In this document: piece after piece, positions 36,421 to 44,874 of the stretch
How positions within the stretch are numbered: position 1 is the stretch's first letter
Layout of the letters: the number at the start of each line of letters is the position of its first letter
Assembly (NCBI GenBank): GCA_046498405.1
Contig: JAWOAS010000084.1
Coordinates: 13,911-77,910, forward strand
DNA from: T1Sed10-49 sp046498405
Lineage (GTDB): Bacteria; Actinomycetota; Nitriliruptoria; Euzebyales; Egibacteraceae
Direction: 5' to 3'
Length of the DNA stretch: 64,000 nucleotides
The notes under the pieces: model-generated
Seen by the model: only the letters and a program-made list of their open reading frames with translations
What the model was told of the DNA's origin: nothing
The model's database searches: none
Position numbers and translations under genes: made by a program

Positions 36421-39400
36421 GTGGGCTTCGCGGCTGTCCCGCAGCACCCTGACTTCCCGGCGCTCGAGGAGCGCATCCTCGCGTGGTGGCGCGACCGCGA
36501 CGTCGTCGCCCAGGCGCTGGAGGCCAACCCCGACGGGGAGCTCTTCCGCTTCTACGAGGGACCCCCGACCGCCAACGGCACCCCTGGGGTCCACCACATC
36601 GAGGCCCGGGTCTTCAAGGACATCTTCCCCCGCTACCGGCAGATGAAGGGTCGCCGCGCGCCCCGCAAGGCCGGCTGGGACTGCCATGGCATCCCCGTCG
36701 AGCTCGAGGTCGAGAAGGAGCTCGGCTTCACCCGCAAGCAGGACATCGAGGAGTACGGCGTCGAGGCGTTCAACGCCCGCTGCCGCGCCTCGGTCCAGCG
36801 CTACGTCGCCGAGTGGAACCGGCTCACCGAGCGCATCGCCTTCTGGGTCGACACCGACGAGGCGTACTGGACGATGAGCGCCGACTACGTCGACAGCGTC
36901 TGGTGGTCGCTCAAGCGCCTGTGGGACGAGGGCCTCGTCTACGAGGGCCACCGCGTCGTGCCCTACTGCCCGCGCTGCGGCACCGCCCTGTCCGACCACG
37001 AGGTCTCCCAGGGCTACGCCGAGGCCGTCGACCCCGAGGTCTACGTCCGCTTCCCGGTGACCTCGGGCACGCTCGGCGCCGAGGGCGCCTCGCTGCTCGT
37101 GTGGACGACGACCCCGTGGACGCTCATCTCGAACACCGCCGTGGCCGTCGGCGAGGGCCTCCGCTACGTCCTGGCCGACGCCGAGGAGCACGGCCTCGTC
37201 GTCCTCGCCGCCGACCTCGTGCCCCGCGTCCTCGGCGAGGACGCCCGCGTCGTCCGGGAGGTCGCCCTCGCCGAACTGCTCGGCGCGCACTACGCCGGCC
37301 CCTTCGACCTCGTCGGCCCGGGCATCGGCGACTGGTCGGGCGAGGAGGACTGGCGCTACGTCACCGTGGCCGACTTCGTCACGACCGACGAGGGCACCGG
37401 CATCGTCCACCTCGCCCCCGCCTTCGGCGCTGACGACCTCGAGGTCGGCAAGACCTATGGACTGCCGGTCGTCAACCCCGTCGACGCCGAGGGCCGCTTC
37501 ACCGCAGCGGTCACCCCCTTCGCCGGGCAGTTCGTCAAGGACGCCGACGCCGACATCATCGCCGACCTCGAGCAGCGCGGGTTGCTCTACGCCAGCGGCC
37601 GCTACCGCCACACCTATCCCTTCTGCTGGCGCTGCGACACCCCGCTGCTCTACTGGGCCAAGCCCTCGTGGTACATCGCCACGACCCAGGCCCGCGACCG
37701 CCTCCTCGAGGTCAACGCCGGCGTCGACTGGCATCCCGAGCACATCCGCGACGGGCGCTTCGGCGACTGGCTCGCCAACAACGTCGACTGGTCGCTGTCG
37801 CGGGAGCGCTACTGGGGCACGCCCCTGCCGCTGTGGCGCTGCGAGGCCTGCGGGGACGTCACCGCCGTCGGCAGCCGCGCCGAGCTCGGCGAGCACGCAG
37901 GGGCCGACCTCTCCGAGCTCGACCCCCACCGCCCCTACGTCGATGCCGTGACCCTGCCGTGCGCCTGTGGCGGCACCGCCCACCGGGTGCCGGAGGTCAT
38001 CGACGCCTGGTACGACTCCGGCTCGATGCCCTTCGCGCAGTTCGCCTACCCCCACGCCGAGGGCAGTGCCGAGGTCTTCGCCGAGCAGTTCCCCGCCGAC
38101 TACATCTGCGAGGCGATCGACCAGACGCGCGGGTGGTTCTACTCGCTCATGGCGATCTCGACGCTGCTCTTCGGCGAGAACAGCTACCGCACGGTGCTCT
38201 GCCTCGGCCACATCGTCGACGAGCAGGGCCGCAAGATGTCGAAACGGCTCGGCAATGTCATCGACCCGTGGGAGCTCATCGGCTCGCGTGGTGCCGACGC
38301 CGTGCGCTGGCTCATGCTCACCGACGGCTCGCCGTGGGTGACCCGCCGCGTGGGCTTCGAGTCGGTCGACGAGGTCGTCCGCAAGGTCCTGCTGACCATC
38401 TGGAACACCCTCTACTTCTTCACGACCTACGCCCGGCTCGAGGACTGGGACCCGCGCCGCGCCGCGCCGCCACCGGTGGCCGAGCGGCCGATGATGGACC
38501 GCTGGATCCTCGCCGAGCTCGCCGACCTCGTGGCCACCGTCGACCGTGGCCTCGAGCACTACGACGCGACGACGAGCGGTCGGCGCATCCAGACCTTCGT
38601 CGACGACCTCTCGAACTGGTACGTCCGGCGCAGCCGCCGTCGCTTCTGGGCCCCCGAGGGCGCCGACGCCGCCGACACCGACGCGGCGTTCGCGACGCTG
38701 CGGACCTGCCTCGTCACCCTCGCCCAGGTCATCGCGCCCTTCACGCCGTTCCTCGCCGAGGAGCTCTGGCAGCGCCTCGTCACCGCCGTCGACGACGAGG
38801 CCGAGCCCTCGGTGCACCTCACGCGCTTCCCCACCCCTGAGCACGACGACGAGGAGCTGCGCACGCTCGGTCGGCTCGCGCGTCGTGTCGTCGCCCTCGG
38901 GCGCAAGGCGCGCGAGGACGCCGGCGTCGGCGTGCGTCAGCCGCTGCGTCAGGCGCTCGTGACCCTGCCGGCCAGCGAGCGGGCCCACTGGGAGACCGTC
39001 GCGCCGATCGTCGCCGAGGAGCTCAACGTGCGGGCCACGACCCTGCCGGAGGGCGATGCCGGCACGGTGACCCGACGGCTCAAGCCGAACTTCCGCGCCC
39101 TCGGACCCGTCCACGGCAAGCGCACCCCCGCGGTGGCCGAGGCGGTGACCCGTGCCGACGCCGACGCGGTGGCCGCGGCCCTCGAGGACCACGGCCAGGC
39201 CACGATCGAGGTCGACGGCGAGGAGGTCACCCTCACCGCCGAGCAGGTCACCGTCATCGAGGAGTCGGTCACCGGCTGGGAGGTCGCCGGCGACGGCACG
39301 TACAGCGTCGCCCTCGACCTCGAGCTCGACAACGCGCTGCGCCGCGAGGGCGTGGCGCGCGAGCTGATCCGCGCCCTCAACGACCTGCGCAAGCGCCACG

Positions 39401-39597
39401 ACCTCGAGCTCGACGCGCGGATCCGCCTCGTCGTCGACGCCGAGGGTGGCACCGCCGAGGCCGTGCGCGAGCACGAGCGCACGATCGCCGCGGAGGTCCT
39501 CGCGACCTCCCTCGAGCTCGGAGCGGCGCGCAACGGCACCGAGCTCGACCTCGGCGACGCGGGCGTCGTGCGGGTCTCGCTCGAGCCGGCGTCGTAG
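36421..39597 (+). CDS. ileS: Isoleucyl-tRNA synthetase (long, type 2 form)
   Basis: Charges tRNA-Ile. The 1058-residue enzyme has the HIGH-region motif in the variant form GVHH (residues 56-59) inside PPTANGTPGVHHIEARVFKD. The editing domain follows, then KMSKR at 605-609 and a long C-terminal anticodon-binding region. Length and wording resemble the eukaryote-like type 2 enzymes also found in Thermus and mycobacteria, many of which tolerate mupirocin. The GTG at 36421 has GGAGG 5 nt upstream; the ATG at 36409 overlaps that site and is disfavoured. Confidence 0.95.
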   Translation: MGFAAVPQHPDFPALEERILAWWRDRDVVAQALEANPDGELFRFYEGPPTANGTPGVHHIEARVFKDIFPRYRQMKGRRAPRKAGWDCHGIPVELEVEKELGFTRKQDIEEYGVEAFNARCRASVQRYVAEWNRLTERIAFWVDTDEAYWTMSADYVDSVWWSLKRLWDEGLVYEGHRVVPYCPRCGTALSDHEVSQGYAEAVDPEVYVRFPVTSGTLGAEGASLLVWTTTPWTLISNTAVAVGEGLRYVLADAEEHGLVVLAADLVPRVLGEDARVVREVALAELLGAHYAGPFDLVGPGIGDWSGEEDWRYVTVADFVTTDEGTGIVHLAPAFGADDLEVGKTYGLPVVNPVDAEGRFTAAVTPFAGQFVKDADADIIADLEQRGLLYASGRYRHTYPFCWRCDTPLLYWAKPSWYIATTQARDRLLEVNAGVDWHPEHIRDGRFGDWLANNVDWSLSRERYWGTPLPLWRCEACGDVTAVGSRAELGEHAGADLSELDPHRPYVDAVTLPCACGGTAHRVPEVIDAWYDSGSMPFAQFAYPHAEGSAEVFAEQFPADYICEAIDQTRGWFYSLMAISTLLFGENSYRTVLCLGHIVDEQGRKMSKRLGNVIDPWELIGSRGADAVRWLMLTDGSPWVTRRVGFESVDEVVRKVLLTIWNTLYFFTTYARLEDWDPRRAAPPPVAERPMMDRWILAELADLVATVDRGLEHYDATTSGRRIQTFVDDLSNWYVRRSRRRFWAPEGADAADTDAAFATLRTCLVTLAQVIAPFTPFLAEELWQRLVTAVDDEAEPSVHLTRFPTPEHDDEELRTLGRLARRVVALGRKAREDAGVGVRQPLRQALVTLPASERAHWETVAPIVAEELNVRATTLPEGDAGTVTRRLKPNFRALGPVHGKRTPAVAEAVTRADADAVAAALEDHGQATIEVDGEEVTLTAEQVTVIEESVTGWEVAGDGTYSVALDLELDNALRREGVARELIRALNDLRKRHDLELDARIRLVVDAEGGTAEAVREHERTIAAEVLATSLELGAARNGTELDLGDAGVVRVSLEPAS

Positions 39598-40241
39598 TGC
39601 GCGGGCTCCTGCGCCTCGCGGCCGCGCTCGGCGCGGTGCTCGCCGTCCTGTCGTGGCGCATGCGCACGGGGTCGGCCGCAGCCGAGCCGCCCTGGCTCGA
39701 CCGCGAGCCCCGTGCCCTGGCCACGCTCGCCCGCTGGCATCCGGCGCGTCCGGCCACGGCGACCGGACGCGCCGCTGCGACGCTGTGGGCGGCGCCGATG
39801 TCGCTCGGCGGGCTCGCCGTGGCCGCGGCAAGCCCCGGGCGACGCACCCTCGTCGACGGCGCCCTCGTGACCACCGAGGCACGCGGGCCCGTGGCAGGCC
39901 TCCTCGCCCGCCGCGGGTTCCGCGCGACGACCCTCGGCCAGGCGGTGCTCGTGCGCGGGGTCCCGAGCGCGCCGCTGCTCGCCCACGAGCTCAGCCACGT
40001 GCGCCAGGCCGAGCGCCTCGGCCCCGCCTTCGCGCCGCTCTACCTCGCCCTACTTGCCGTCTACGGCTACCGCGCCCACCCGTTGGAGCGCGCCGCGCGG
40101 TCGGCGGGGTCATCGCTGGAGGCCGCCGCTGGCGGTCCGTCGCCGTCGGGTCGGCCAGAGGCCGGTGCGGCCTCGTCAGCGGCGGTGGGCTCGGGCCGCC
40201 AGGCCGGCGGGGTCGCCCGCCCGCCCCGGGCGGGACGGTGA
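39597..40241 (+). CDS. Membrane-associated protein with HELSH motif, function unknown
   Basis: A 214-residue protein. It has a hydrophobic N-terminus (LLRLAAALGAVLAVLSW), a central globular region (ALVTTEARGPVAGLLARRGF, RATTLGQAVLVRG) and LLAHELSHVRQAERLGPAF at about residue 125. The HELSHVRQ stretch is a zinc-protease-like HExxH, so a metalloprotease or metal-binding role is possible. A hydrophobic segment (APLYLALLAVYGY) follows, then about 45 residues of low complexity. The GTG overlaps the ileS stop (TAGTG). Its last 175 nt overlap a gene on the other strand. Confidence 0.65.
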   Translation: MRGLLRLAAALGAVLAVLSWRMRTGSAAAEPPWLDREPRALATLARWHPARPATATGRAAATLWAAPMSLGGLAVAAASPGRRTLVDGALVTTEARGPVAGLLARRGFRATTLGQAVLVRGVPSAPLLAHELSHVRQAERLGPAFAPLYLALLAVYGYRAHPLERAARSAGSSLEAAAGGPSPSGRPEAGAASSAAVGSGRQAGGVARPPRAGR

Positions 40242-40384
40242 CGCGCGACGCCGACGGCCAGTAGCCCGCCCGCGGCCAGCGCAGCGGCGATCGCGCCGAG
40301 GGCGAGGTCGTCGGAGCCGACCAGCGCGGAGGACACGACGAGGACGACGCCGAGCGCGGCGATGAGCAGGCTCGTGAGCAGCAC
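40067..40384 (-). CDS. Small two-helix membrane protein, function unknown
   Basis: A 105-residue protein with two hydrophobic helices (about residues 2-20 and 28-46: LLTSLLIAALGVVLVVSSAL, then LALGAIAAALAAGGLLAVGV) and a Pro/Ala/Asp-rich tail. Its GTG lies 3 nt after the divIVA stop, so it would be the last gene of the division operon. No good Shine-Dalgarno is seen. Its tail overlaps the tail of the convergent HELSH gene, so one of the two ends may be misplaced. Confidence 0.5.
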   Translation of the reverse strand: MLLTSLLIAALGVVLVVSSALVGSDDLALGAIAAALAAGGLLAVGVARHRPARGGRATPPAWRPEPTAADEAAPASGRPDGDGPPAAASSDDPADRAARSNGWAR

Positions 40385-40387
40385 GGC

Positions 40388-41062
40388 CTAGACGTCCTCG
40401 GGGCCCGCTCCCGCTCCCCCATCGACCTCGAGGGTGGCGAGGTCGTCGATGTGCGAGGGCACGTCGGGCAGCTCGACCCGGTCGAGGGTGGCGAGGTGCT
40501 CGGCGACGACGCCCTCGACGCGGTCGCGGTAGTCGTCGCGGAACTCGCGGAGGTCGGCGACGGCCTCGCGCACCCGCTGGGCGGCCGCGGCCGCGGCGTC
40601 GCGCTCGGCGGTCGCCTCGCGGTGGGCCTCCGAGCGCAGCCGCTCGGCCTCCGCGGTCGCGCCCTCGACGAGCTCGCTGGCCTCGAGCCGCGCCTCCTCG
40701 CGCAGCTGCTCGGCCTCGGTGCGCGCGTCGGCCACGGTCTGCTCGGCGGTGCGCTCGGCGCTGATGAGCGTGCGACGCAGCAGCTGCTCGGTCTCCGAGG
40801 CGGCCTCCGAGGCGTGCCCACGGCTCTCGAGCTCCTGCTCGGCGTCGGCCGCCCGACGGGCCACGTCCTCCCGCTCGGCCTCCGCCGCACGCGCGCGCTC
40901 CTCGGCGGCACGGGCGCGCTCCTCGGCGGCGTCGCGCTCGGCCTCGAGCGCGGAGAGCCGCGCGGAGACCTCGTCGAGGAAGCGGTCGACCTCGTCGGGG
41001 TCGTAGCCCCGACGTCGCTCGTTGAAGACCTGGTTCTCGATGTCGTCGGCCGACAGGCTCAT
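40388..41062 (-). CDS. divIVA: DivIVA/Wag31-family polar coiled-coil protein
   Basis: Organises polar growth and division in actinobacteria. The 224-residue protein opens with the membrane-targeting DivIVA domain (SADDIENQVFNERRRGYDPDEVDRFLDEV) at residues 4-32, followed by a long Ala/Glu/Arg-rich coiled coil (about 33-190). The start ATG overlaps the yggT stop. This place after ftsZ, sepF and yggT is the typical one. Confidence 0.9.
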   Translation of the reverse strand: MSLSADDIENQVFNERRRGYDPDEVDRFLDEVSARLSALEAERDAAEERARAAEERARAAEAEREDVARRAADAEQELESRGHASEAASETEQLLRRTLISAERTAEQTVADARTEAEQLREEARLEASELVEGATAEAERLRSEAHREATAERDAAAAAAQRVREAVADLREFRDDYRDRVEGVVAEHLATLDRVELPDVPSHIDDLATLEVDGGAGAGPEDV

Positions 41063-41346
41063 GGGAAGAGGCCCCCTCCGGTCAGGGTGCAGACGATCGG
41101 CTGCACGATGAGGCTCAGGAACAGGAACACGAGGATCGGTGAGAGGTCGAGCGCGCCGACGCCGACGCGCAGGGGCGGCAGGAGCCCGCGCACGGGATCG
41201 AGCACCGGGTCGGTGAGCGCGCGCACGCCGTTGGCGAGCGGCTGGATCGGCTCGGGCACGCTGCGCACCCACGACAGGATGATGCGCACGATGAGGATGA
41301 GGTAGTACACGCGCACGAGGTCGCAGAGGATGCCGAGGGGATTCAT
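41059..41346 (-). CDS. YggT-family membrane protein
   Basis: A 95-residue integral membrane protein with two helices (about 7-27 and 68-88). The family core is VRSVPEPIQPLANGVRAL followed by LTDPVLDPVRGLLPP. It is the YlmG/YggT group found between sepF and divIVA; a role in division or envelope assembly is suspected but not defined. ATG 41346, 25 nt after sepF. Confidence 0.88.
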   Translation of the reverse strand: MNPLGILCDLVRVYYLILIVRIILSWVRSVPEPIQPLANGVRALTDPVLDPVRGLLPPLRVGVGALDLSPILVFLFLSLIVQPIVCTLTGGGLFP

Positions 41347-41371
41347 CGTCGCAGGGGCCGTTCGTCGCGGG

Positions 41372-41899
41372 TCAGGCCTGGTTGAAGAAGCCGCGCTCAC
41401 CAAGGCGCTGGCGCTCCTCGCTCGAGACGTCGACGCCCGACGGCGTGAGTAGGAACACCCGGTCGCCGACGCGCTCGATGCGGCCGTCGAGGCCGAAGAT
41501 CAGCCCCGAGGCGAAGTCGAGCATGCGCTTGGCCACGCTCTCGCTGGCCCCGGCGAGGTTCATGATCACCGGGATGCCGTTGCGGAAGCGCTCGCCGACC
41601 TCCTCGACGTCGTTGAACGTCGTCGGGTTCGTGAGGTGGACCTTCGCGCCCGAGGCCTGGGGGGCAGGCTCGGGCTCGGGGGCCGGCGCGAGCGCGGGCC
41701 CGCGCTCGGGGCGGGCCGGGGCGATGCGCCGCACGTTGGTCTGCTCGGGCCGGGGGCTCGCGGCTGGCCCCGGCGCCGGGGCGGGCTCGGGCGCCCGACG
41801 TGGGGGCGGGGGCGCCTCCTCGACGTCCTCGTCGTACTCGTCGTCGTACTCCTCGACGAGACCGAGGTAGCCGAGGGCGCGCTTCCACTTGCTCGACAT
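41372..41899 (-). CDS. sepF: SepF cell division protein
   Basis: Membrane anchor for FtsZ. The 175-residue protein has the N-terminal membrane-binding helix (SSKWKRALGYLGLVEEYDDE), a Pro/Ala/Glu-rich linker (about 28-82) and the SepF core (AKVHLTNPTTFNDVEEVGERF, SESVAKRMLDFASGLIFGLDG). Actinobacteria lacking FtsA and ZipA rely on SepF. The gene lies 21 nt after yggS. Confidence 0.93.
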   Translation of the reverse strand: MSSKWKRALGYLGLVEEYDDEYDEDVEEAPPPPRRAPEPAPAPGPAASPRPEQTNVRRIAPARPERGPALAPAPEPEPAPQASGAKVHLTNPTTFNDVEEVGERFRNGIPVIMNLAGASESVAKRMLDFASGLIFGLDGRIERVGDRVFLLTPSGVDVSSEERQRLGERGFFNQA

Positions 41900-41920
41900 C
41901 TGCCGTGCCTCCTGTCGGGC

Positions 41921-42619
41921 TCAGGCCGTGGCGTCGCGGCGTCCGAAGATGGCTTCGCCAAGTCGCACTATCGTCGCACCTTCCTCGACGGCCGTCTCGA
42001 AGTCCGCCGACATTCCCATCGAGAGGTGCTGCACCTCCGGGTAGGACGCCCGCAGGTCGTCGCGCAGCGCCCGCAGGCGCCCGAAGGGCTCGCGGGGGTC
42101 GCCCTCGAGCGGGGGCAGCGTCATGAGCCCCTGGCAGGCGAGCCCGTCGAGGTCGCGCACCCGTCCGACCGCCTCGCCGGCCTCCTCGAGGGAGAAGCCC
42201 GCCTTGGCGGGGTCCTCGCCGACGTTGACCTGGACGAGCACGGGCTGGACCTTGCCCTGCTCGCGCGCCCGCCGGGCGATGGCCTCGGCCAGCGGCAGCC
42301 GGTCGACGGAGTGCACGAGGCTCGCGCGCGCCACGACCGGCGCGACCTTGTTGCGCTGCAGGCGCCCGACGAAGTGCCAGCGCAGCCCCGGGCCGAGCGC
42401 GTCGACCTTGCCGACGAGCTCCTGGGCGCGGCTCTCGCCGATGTCGAGGTGCCCGGCGTCACGCAGCCCGACGACGGCCTCGGGGGGGAAGGTCTTGGCC
42501 ACCGCGACGATCGTCACCGCGTGGGCGGAGCGCCCCGAGCGCCGCGCGGCCTCGGCCACGCGCTCGTGCGCGACGGCGAGGCGCTCGACGGCCTGGGCCG
42601 CGAGGCCCGGCGCGCTCAT
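41921..42619 (-). CDS. YggS/PROSC-family PLP homeostasis protein
   Basis: Pyridoxal-phosphate-binding protein that keeps free PLP in balance. The 232-residue chain has the PLP lysine in TIVAVAKTFPPE, the GESRAQELVGK motif, WHFVGRLQRNK and LSMGMSADFETAVEEGAT for phosphate binding. The ATG overlaps the pgeF stop. It is a fixed member of this division cluster. Confidence 0.93.
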   Translation of the reverse strand: MSAPGLAAQAVERLAVAHERVAEAARRSGRSAHAVTIVAVAKTFPPEAVVGLRDAGHLDIGESRAQELVGKVDALGPGLRWHFVGRLQRNKVAPVVARASLVHSVDRLPLAEAIARRAREQGKVQPVLVQVNVGEDPAKAGFSLEEAGEAVGRVRDLDGLACQGLMTLPPLEGDPREPFGRLRALRDDLRASYPEVQHLSMGMSADFETAVEEGATIVRLGEAIFGRRDATA

Positions 42620-43428
42620 CGTCCGCCCTCGACGACCCCGCGCCAGACGGCGCCGGTGGGCGCGGGCCGCCGCACGATGACGCTGCCCTGACGGCCGGCA
42701 CCGGGCTCGGCTCGATGACTGAAGCGCGTGGGGTGCGCGCAGCGCGTGCACCCGCCGACGGTCTCGACGCGCACGACGCCGGCCGCGGCGAGCTGCGCGG
42801 CCACGGCCCGGCGCAGGTCGGCGCTCGGGCTGCCCCAGGTCGTGCGCGCCGCGGCCGCCGGATGCGCCGCGGCGAGGGCCTCGGCGGCCTCGGCGCCGAG
42901 CTCGTAGCAGCACCCGTCGATCGCCGGTCCGAGCAGGGCGACGAGCGCGGCGGGGTCGCGGGGCGCGAGCGCGGAGAGCAGCGCGGGCACGACGCCGGCG
43001 AGGACCCCCGCGCGCCCGGCGTGGGCCACGCCGATGCCGCCGCGCGGGTCGGCGACGAGCAGCGGCACGCAGTCGGCGGTCATCACGACGAGCGCGACGT
43101 CGTCGTCGAAGGTCACGAGGCCGTCGACGCCACCGACGGCCTCGGCATGCTCGCGCGCCCCGCGTCCGCGGTCGTCGCGGCCCACGACGGCGACCGCCGA
43201 GCCGTGGACCTGCTCCATGAGCACCGCGTCGTCGAGTCGCGCGCCGACCTCGGCGAGCAGGGCCGAGCGCGCCGCGAGCGGATCGCCGTCACCGACGACG
43301 AGCGAGACGTTGCCCTGCCCGGGCAGGCCCGGATGGCGGCCACCGAAGGCCACGCGCACCTCGGGCGCGCCGGGATGACCGGGGGCTCCCACCGCCCAGC
43401 GCTGCTCGGTGCCGACGTCGACGCTCAC
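42616..43428 (-). CDS. pgeF: PgeF/YfiH-family (laccase-domain) protein
   Basis: A 270-residue member of the copper/zinc-binding YfiH family. The E. coli homologue acts on misincorporated L-Ser peptidoglycan precursors, and others show purine nucleoside phosphorylase activity. The conserved metal site is visible as H in LMEQVHGSAVA, C in MTADCVPLL and H in GVAHAGRAG. GCCYELG and CTRC complete the pattern. The GTG at 43428 overlaps the ftsZ stop. Confidence 0.92.
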   Translation of the reverse strand: MSVDVGTEQRWAVGAPGHPGAPEVRVAFGGRHPGLPGQGNVSLVVGDGDPLAARSALLAEVGARLDDAVLMEQVHGSAVAVVGRDDRGRGAREHAEAVGGVDGLVTFDDDVALVVMTADCVPLLVADPRGGIGVAHAGRAGVLAGVVPALLSALAPRDPAALVALLGPAIDGCCYELGAEAAEALAAAHPAAAARTTWGSPSADLRRAVAAQLAAAGVVRVETVGGCTRCAHPTRFSHRAEPGAGRQGSVIVRRPAPTGAVWRGVVEGGR

Positions 43429-44594
43429 TGCTTGAGGAAGCTCGGGATGTCGAGGTCGTCGTCATCGTCGTCGTCGTCATCGAGCAGCAGCGGCGGGCGC
43501 GGGCCCCGCTCCTGGGCGGCCGGCTCCTCACCGCCGCCGAAGAGGTCGTCGTCCTCATCGTCGTCGTCGAGGCCGTAGCCCGCCAGCGGCGAGGGTTGCG
43601 ACTGGGGCTGCTGCTGTGCGGGCTCGGCGGCCGGAGCCGAGGAGGACAGGCTCACGTCGAAGCCGGCGGCGATGACGGTGATCTTCACCTCGTCGCCAAG
43701 CGCGTCGTCGATGACCGTGCCGAAGATGATGTTCGCGTCGGGGTCGGCTGCCTGGGCGATGACCTCCGCGGACTCGTTGACCTCGTAGAGACCGAGGTCG
43801 CTGCCGCCGGAGATCGTGAGCAGGACCCCGCGGGCGCCGTCGATCGAGGCCTCGAGCAGCGGCGAGGAGACCGCCATCCGCGCGGCCTCGAGGGCGCGGT
43901 TCTCCCCCCGCGCGCGGCCGATGCCCATGAGGGCGCTGCCGGCATCGCGCATGATCGCCGAGACGTCGGCGAAGTCGGTGTTGATGAGCCCCGGCGTCGT
44001 GATGAGGTCGGTGATGCCGGCCACCCCGTGCAGGAGGATGTCGTCGGCGAGACGGAAGGCCGCGAGCATCGAGGTATCGGCGTCGGCGATCTCGAGGAGG
44101 CGGTCGTTGGGGATGACGATGAGGGTGTCGACGGCGTCGCGGAGGTCCTCGATGCCCTTCTCGGCCTGGACGCTGCGGCGCCGGCCCTCGAAGCTGAAGG
44201 GGCGCGTGACGACGCCGATCGTCAGCGCCCCGAGGCCCTTGGAGACCTCGGCGATGACCGGCGCGCCGCCGGTGCCGGTGCCGCCGCCCTCGCCCGCGGT
44301 CACGAAGACCATGTCGGCGCCCTTGAGCACCTCCTCGATCTCGTCGCGGTGCTCCTCGGCGGCCTTCTGACCCACGTCGGGGTCGCTGCCGGCCCCGAGC
44401 CCCCGCGTGAGCTCCCGGCCGACGTCGAGCTTGACGTCGGCGTCGGACATGAGCAGCGCCTGCGCATCGGTGTTGACCGCGACGAACTCGACGCCCTTGA
44501 GGCCCGCGTCGATCATGCGGTTGACGGCGTTGACGCCGCCCCCACCGATCCCGACGACCTTGATGACCGCGAGGTAGTTCTGGGGTGCCGCCAC
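43425..44594 (-). CDS. ftsZ: FtsZ, tubulin-like division GTPase
   Basis: Forms the Z ring. The 389-residue protein has the GTPase domain with GIGGGGVNAVNRM and the tubulin signature GEGGGTGTGGAPV at about 105-117, and the T7 loop NTDFADV. A linker rich in Gln/Pro/Ser is followed by runs of aspartate, including nine in a row. The conserved tail LDIPSFLKQ binds partners such as SepF. The GTG start is preceded by a 280-nt gap containing a promoter-like inverted repeat element. Confidence 0.97.
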   Translation of the reverse strand: MAAPQNYLAVIKVVGIGGGGVNAVNRMIDAGLKGVEFVAVNTDAQALLMSDADVKLDVGRELTRGLGAGSDPDVGQKAAEEHRDEIEEVLKGADMVFVTAGEGGGTGTGGAPVIAEVSKGLGALTIGVVTRPFSFEGRRRSVQAEKGIEDLRDAVDTLIVIPNDRLLEIADADTSMLAAFRLADDILLHGVAGITDLITTPGLINTDFADVSAIMRDAGSALMGIGRARGENRALEAARMAVSSPLLEASIDGARGVLLTISGGSDLGLYEVNESAEVIAQAADPDANIIFGTVIDDALGDEVKITVIAAGFDVSLSSSAPAAEPAQQQPQSQPSPLAGYGLDDDDEDDDLFGGGEEPAAQERGPRPPLLLDDDDDDDDDLDIPSFLKQ

Positions 44595-44756
44595 GGCTGC
44601 TCCTTACGCCTCGGTGCGCCTGGCAGCGTGGCCAGGTCGTGGTGCGCGGGTCAGACGTCCGACGACGCGGCGACGTGGCCCGTCCTCCTCGGACGGCGTC
44701 ACCGCTCCTCGGCGCCGAGGTCCTCACCGGCGCTCGGCCCGCTCCGGCGATCCCTC

Positions 44757-44787
44757 ACCCTCAAGTAGAGGGTTATAGTTATGTCAA
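44757..44787 (-). promoter_or_regulatory. ftsZ upstream element: TTGACA, TATAAC and an inverted repeat
   Basis: In the 280-nt gap before ftsZ, minus-strand TTGACA (44787-44782) is followed closely by TATAAC (44777-44772). A perfect six-base inverted repeat, ACCCTC/GAGGGT with a 5-nt loop, occupies 44773-44757. It is the only AT-richer patch in the gap and the best candidate for the ftsZ promoter and a regulator site. TTGACA and TATAAC are too close to be one promoter's -35 and -10. The rest of the gap shows nothing clear. Confidence 0.55.
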
Positions 44788-44874
44788 CTTCACGGGTGGC
44801 ACCCTACGCACCACGCCCACGACCGTCAAGCATGCCCACCCGTCCGGGCGGCCGAGCCGGGGGCGGCCAGGCCC

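Noticed and set aside
36388..39882. Minus-strand frame of 1164 codons opposite ileS
   Set aside because: Mirror of ileS with no recognisable domain; ileS has its start signal, HIGH-region and KMSKS motifs.
43480..43570. GTC/ATC trinucleotide repeat-like tract as a structural repeat
   Set aside because: It is explained by the aspartate runs at the end of ftsZ read on the minus strand.
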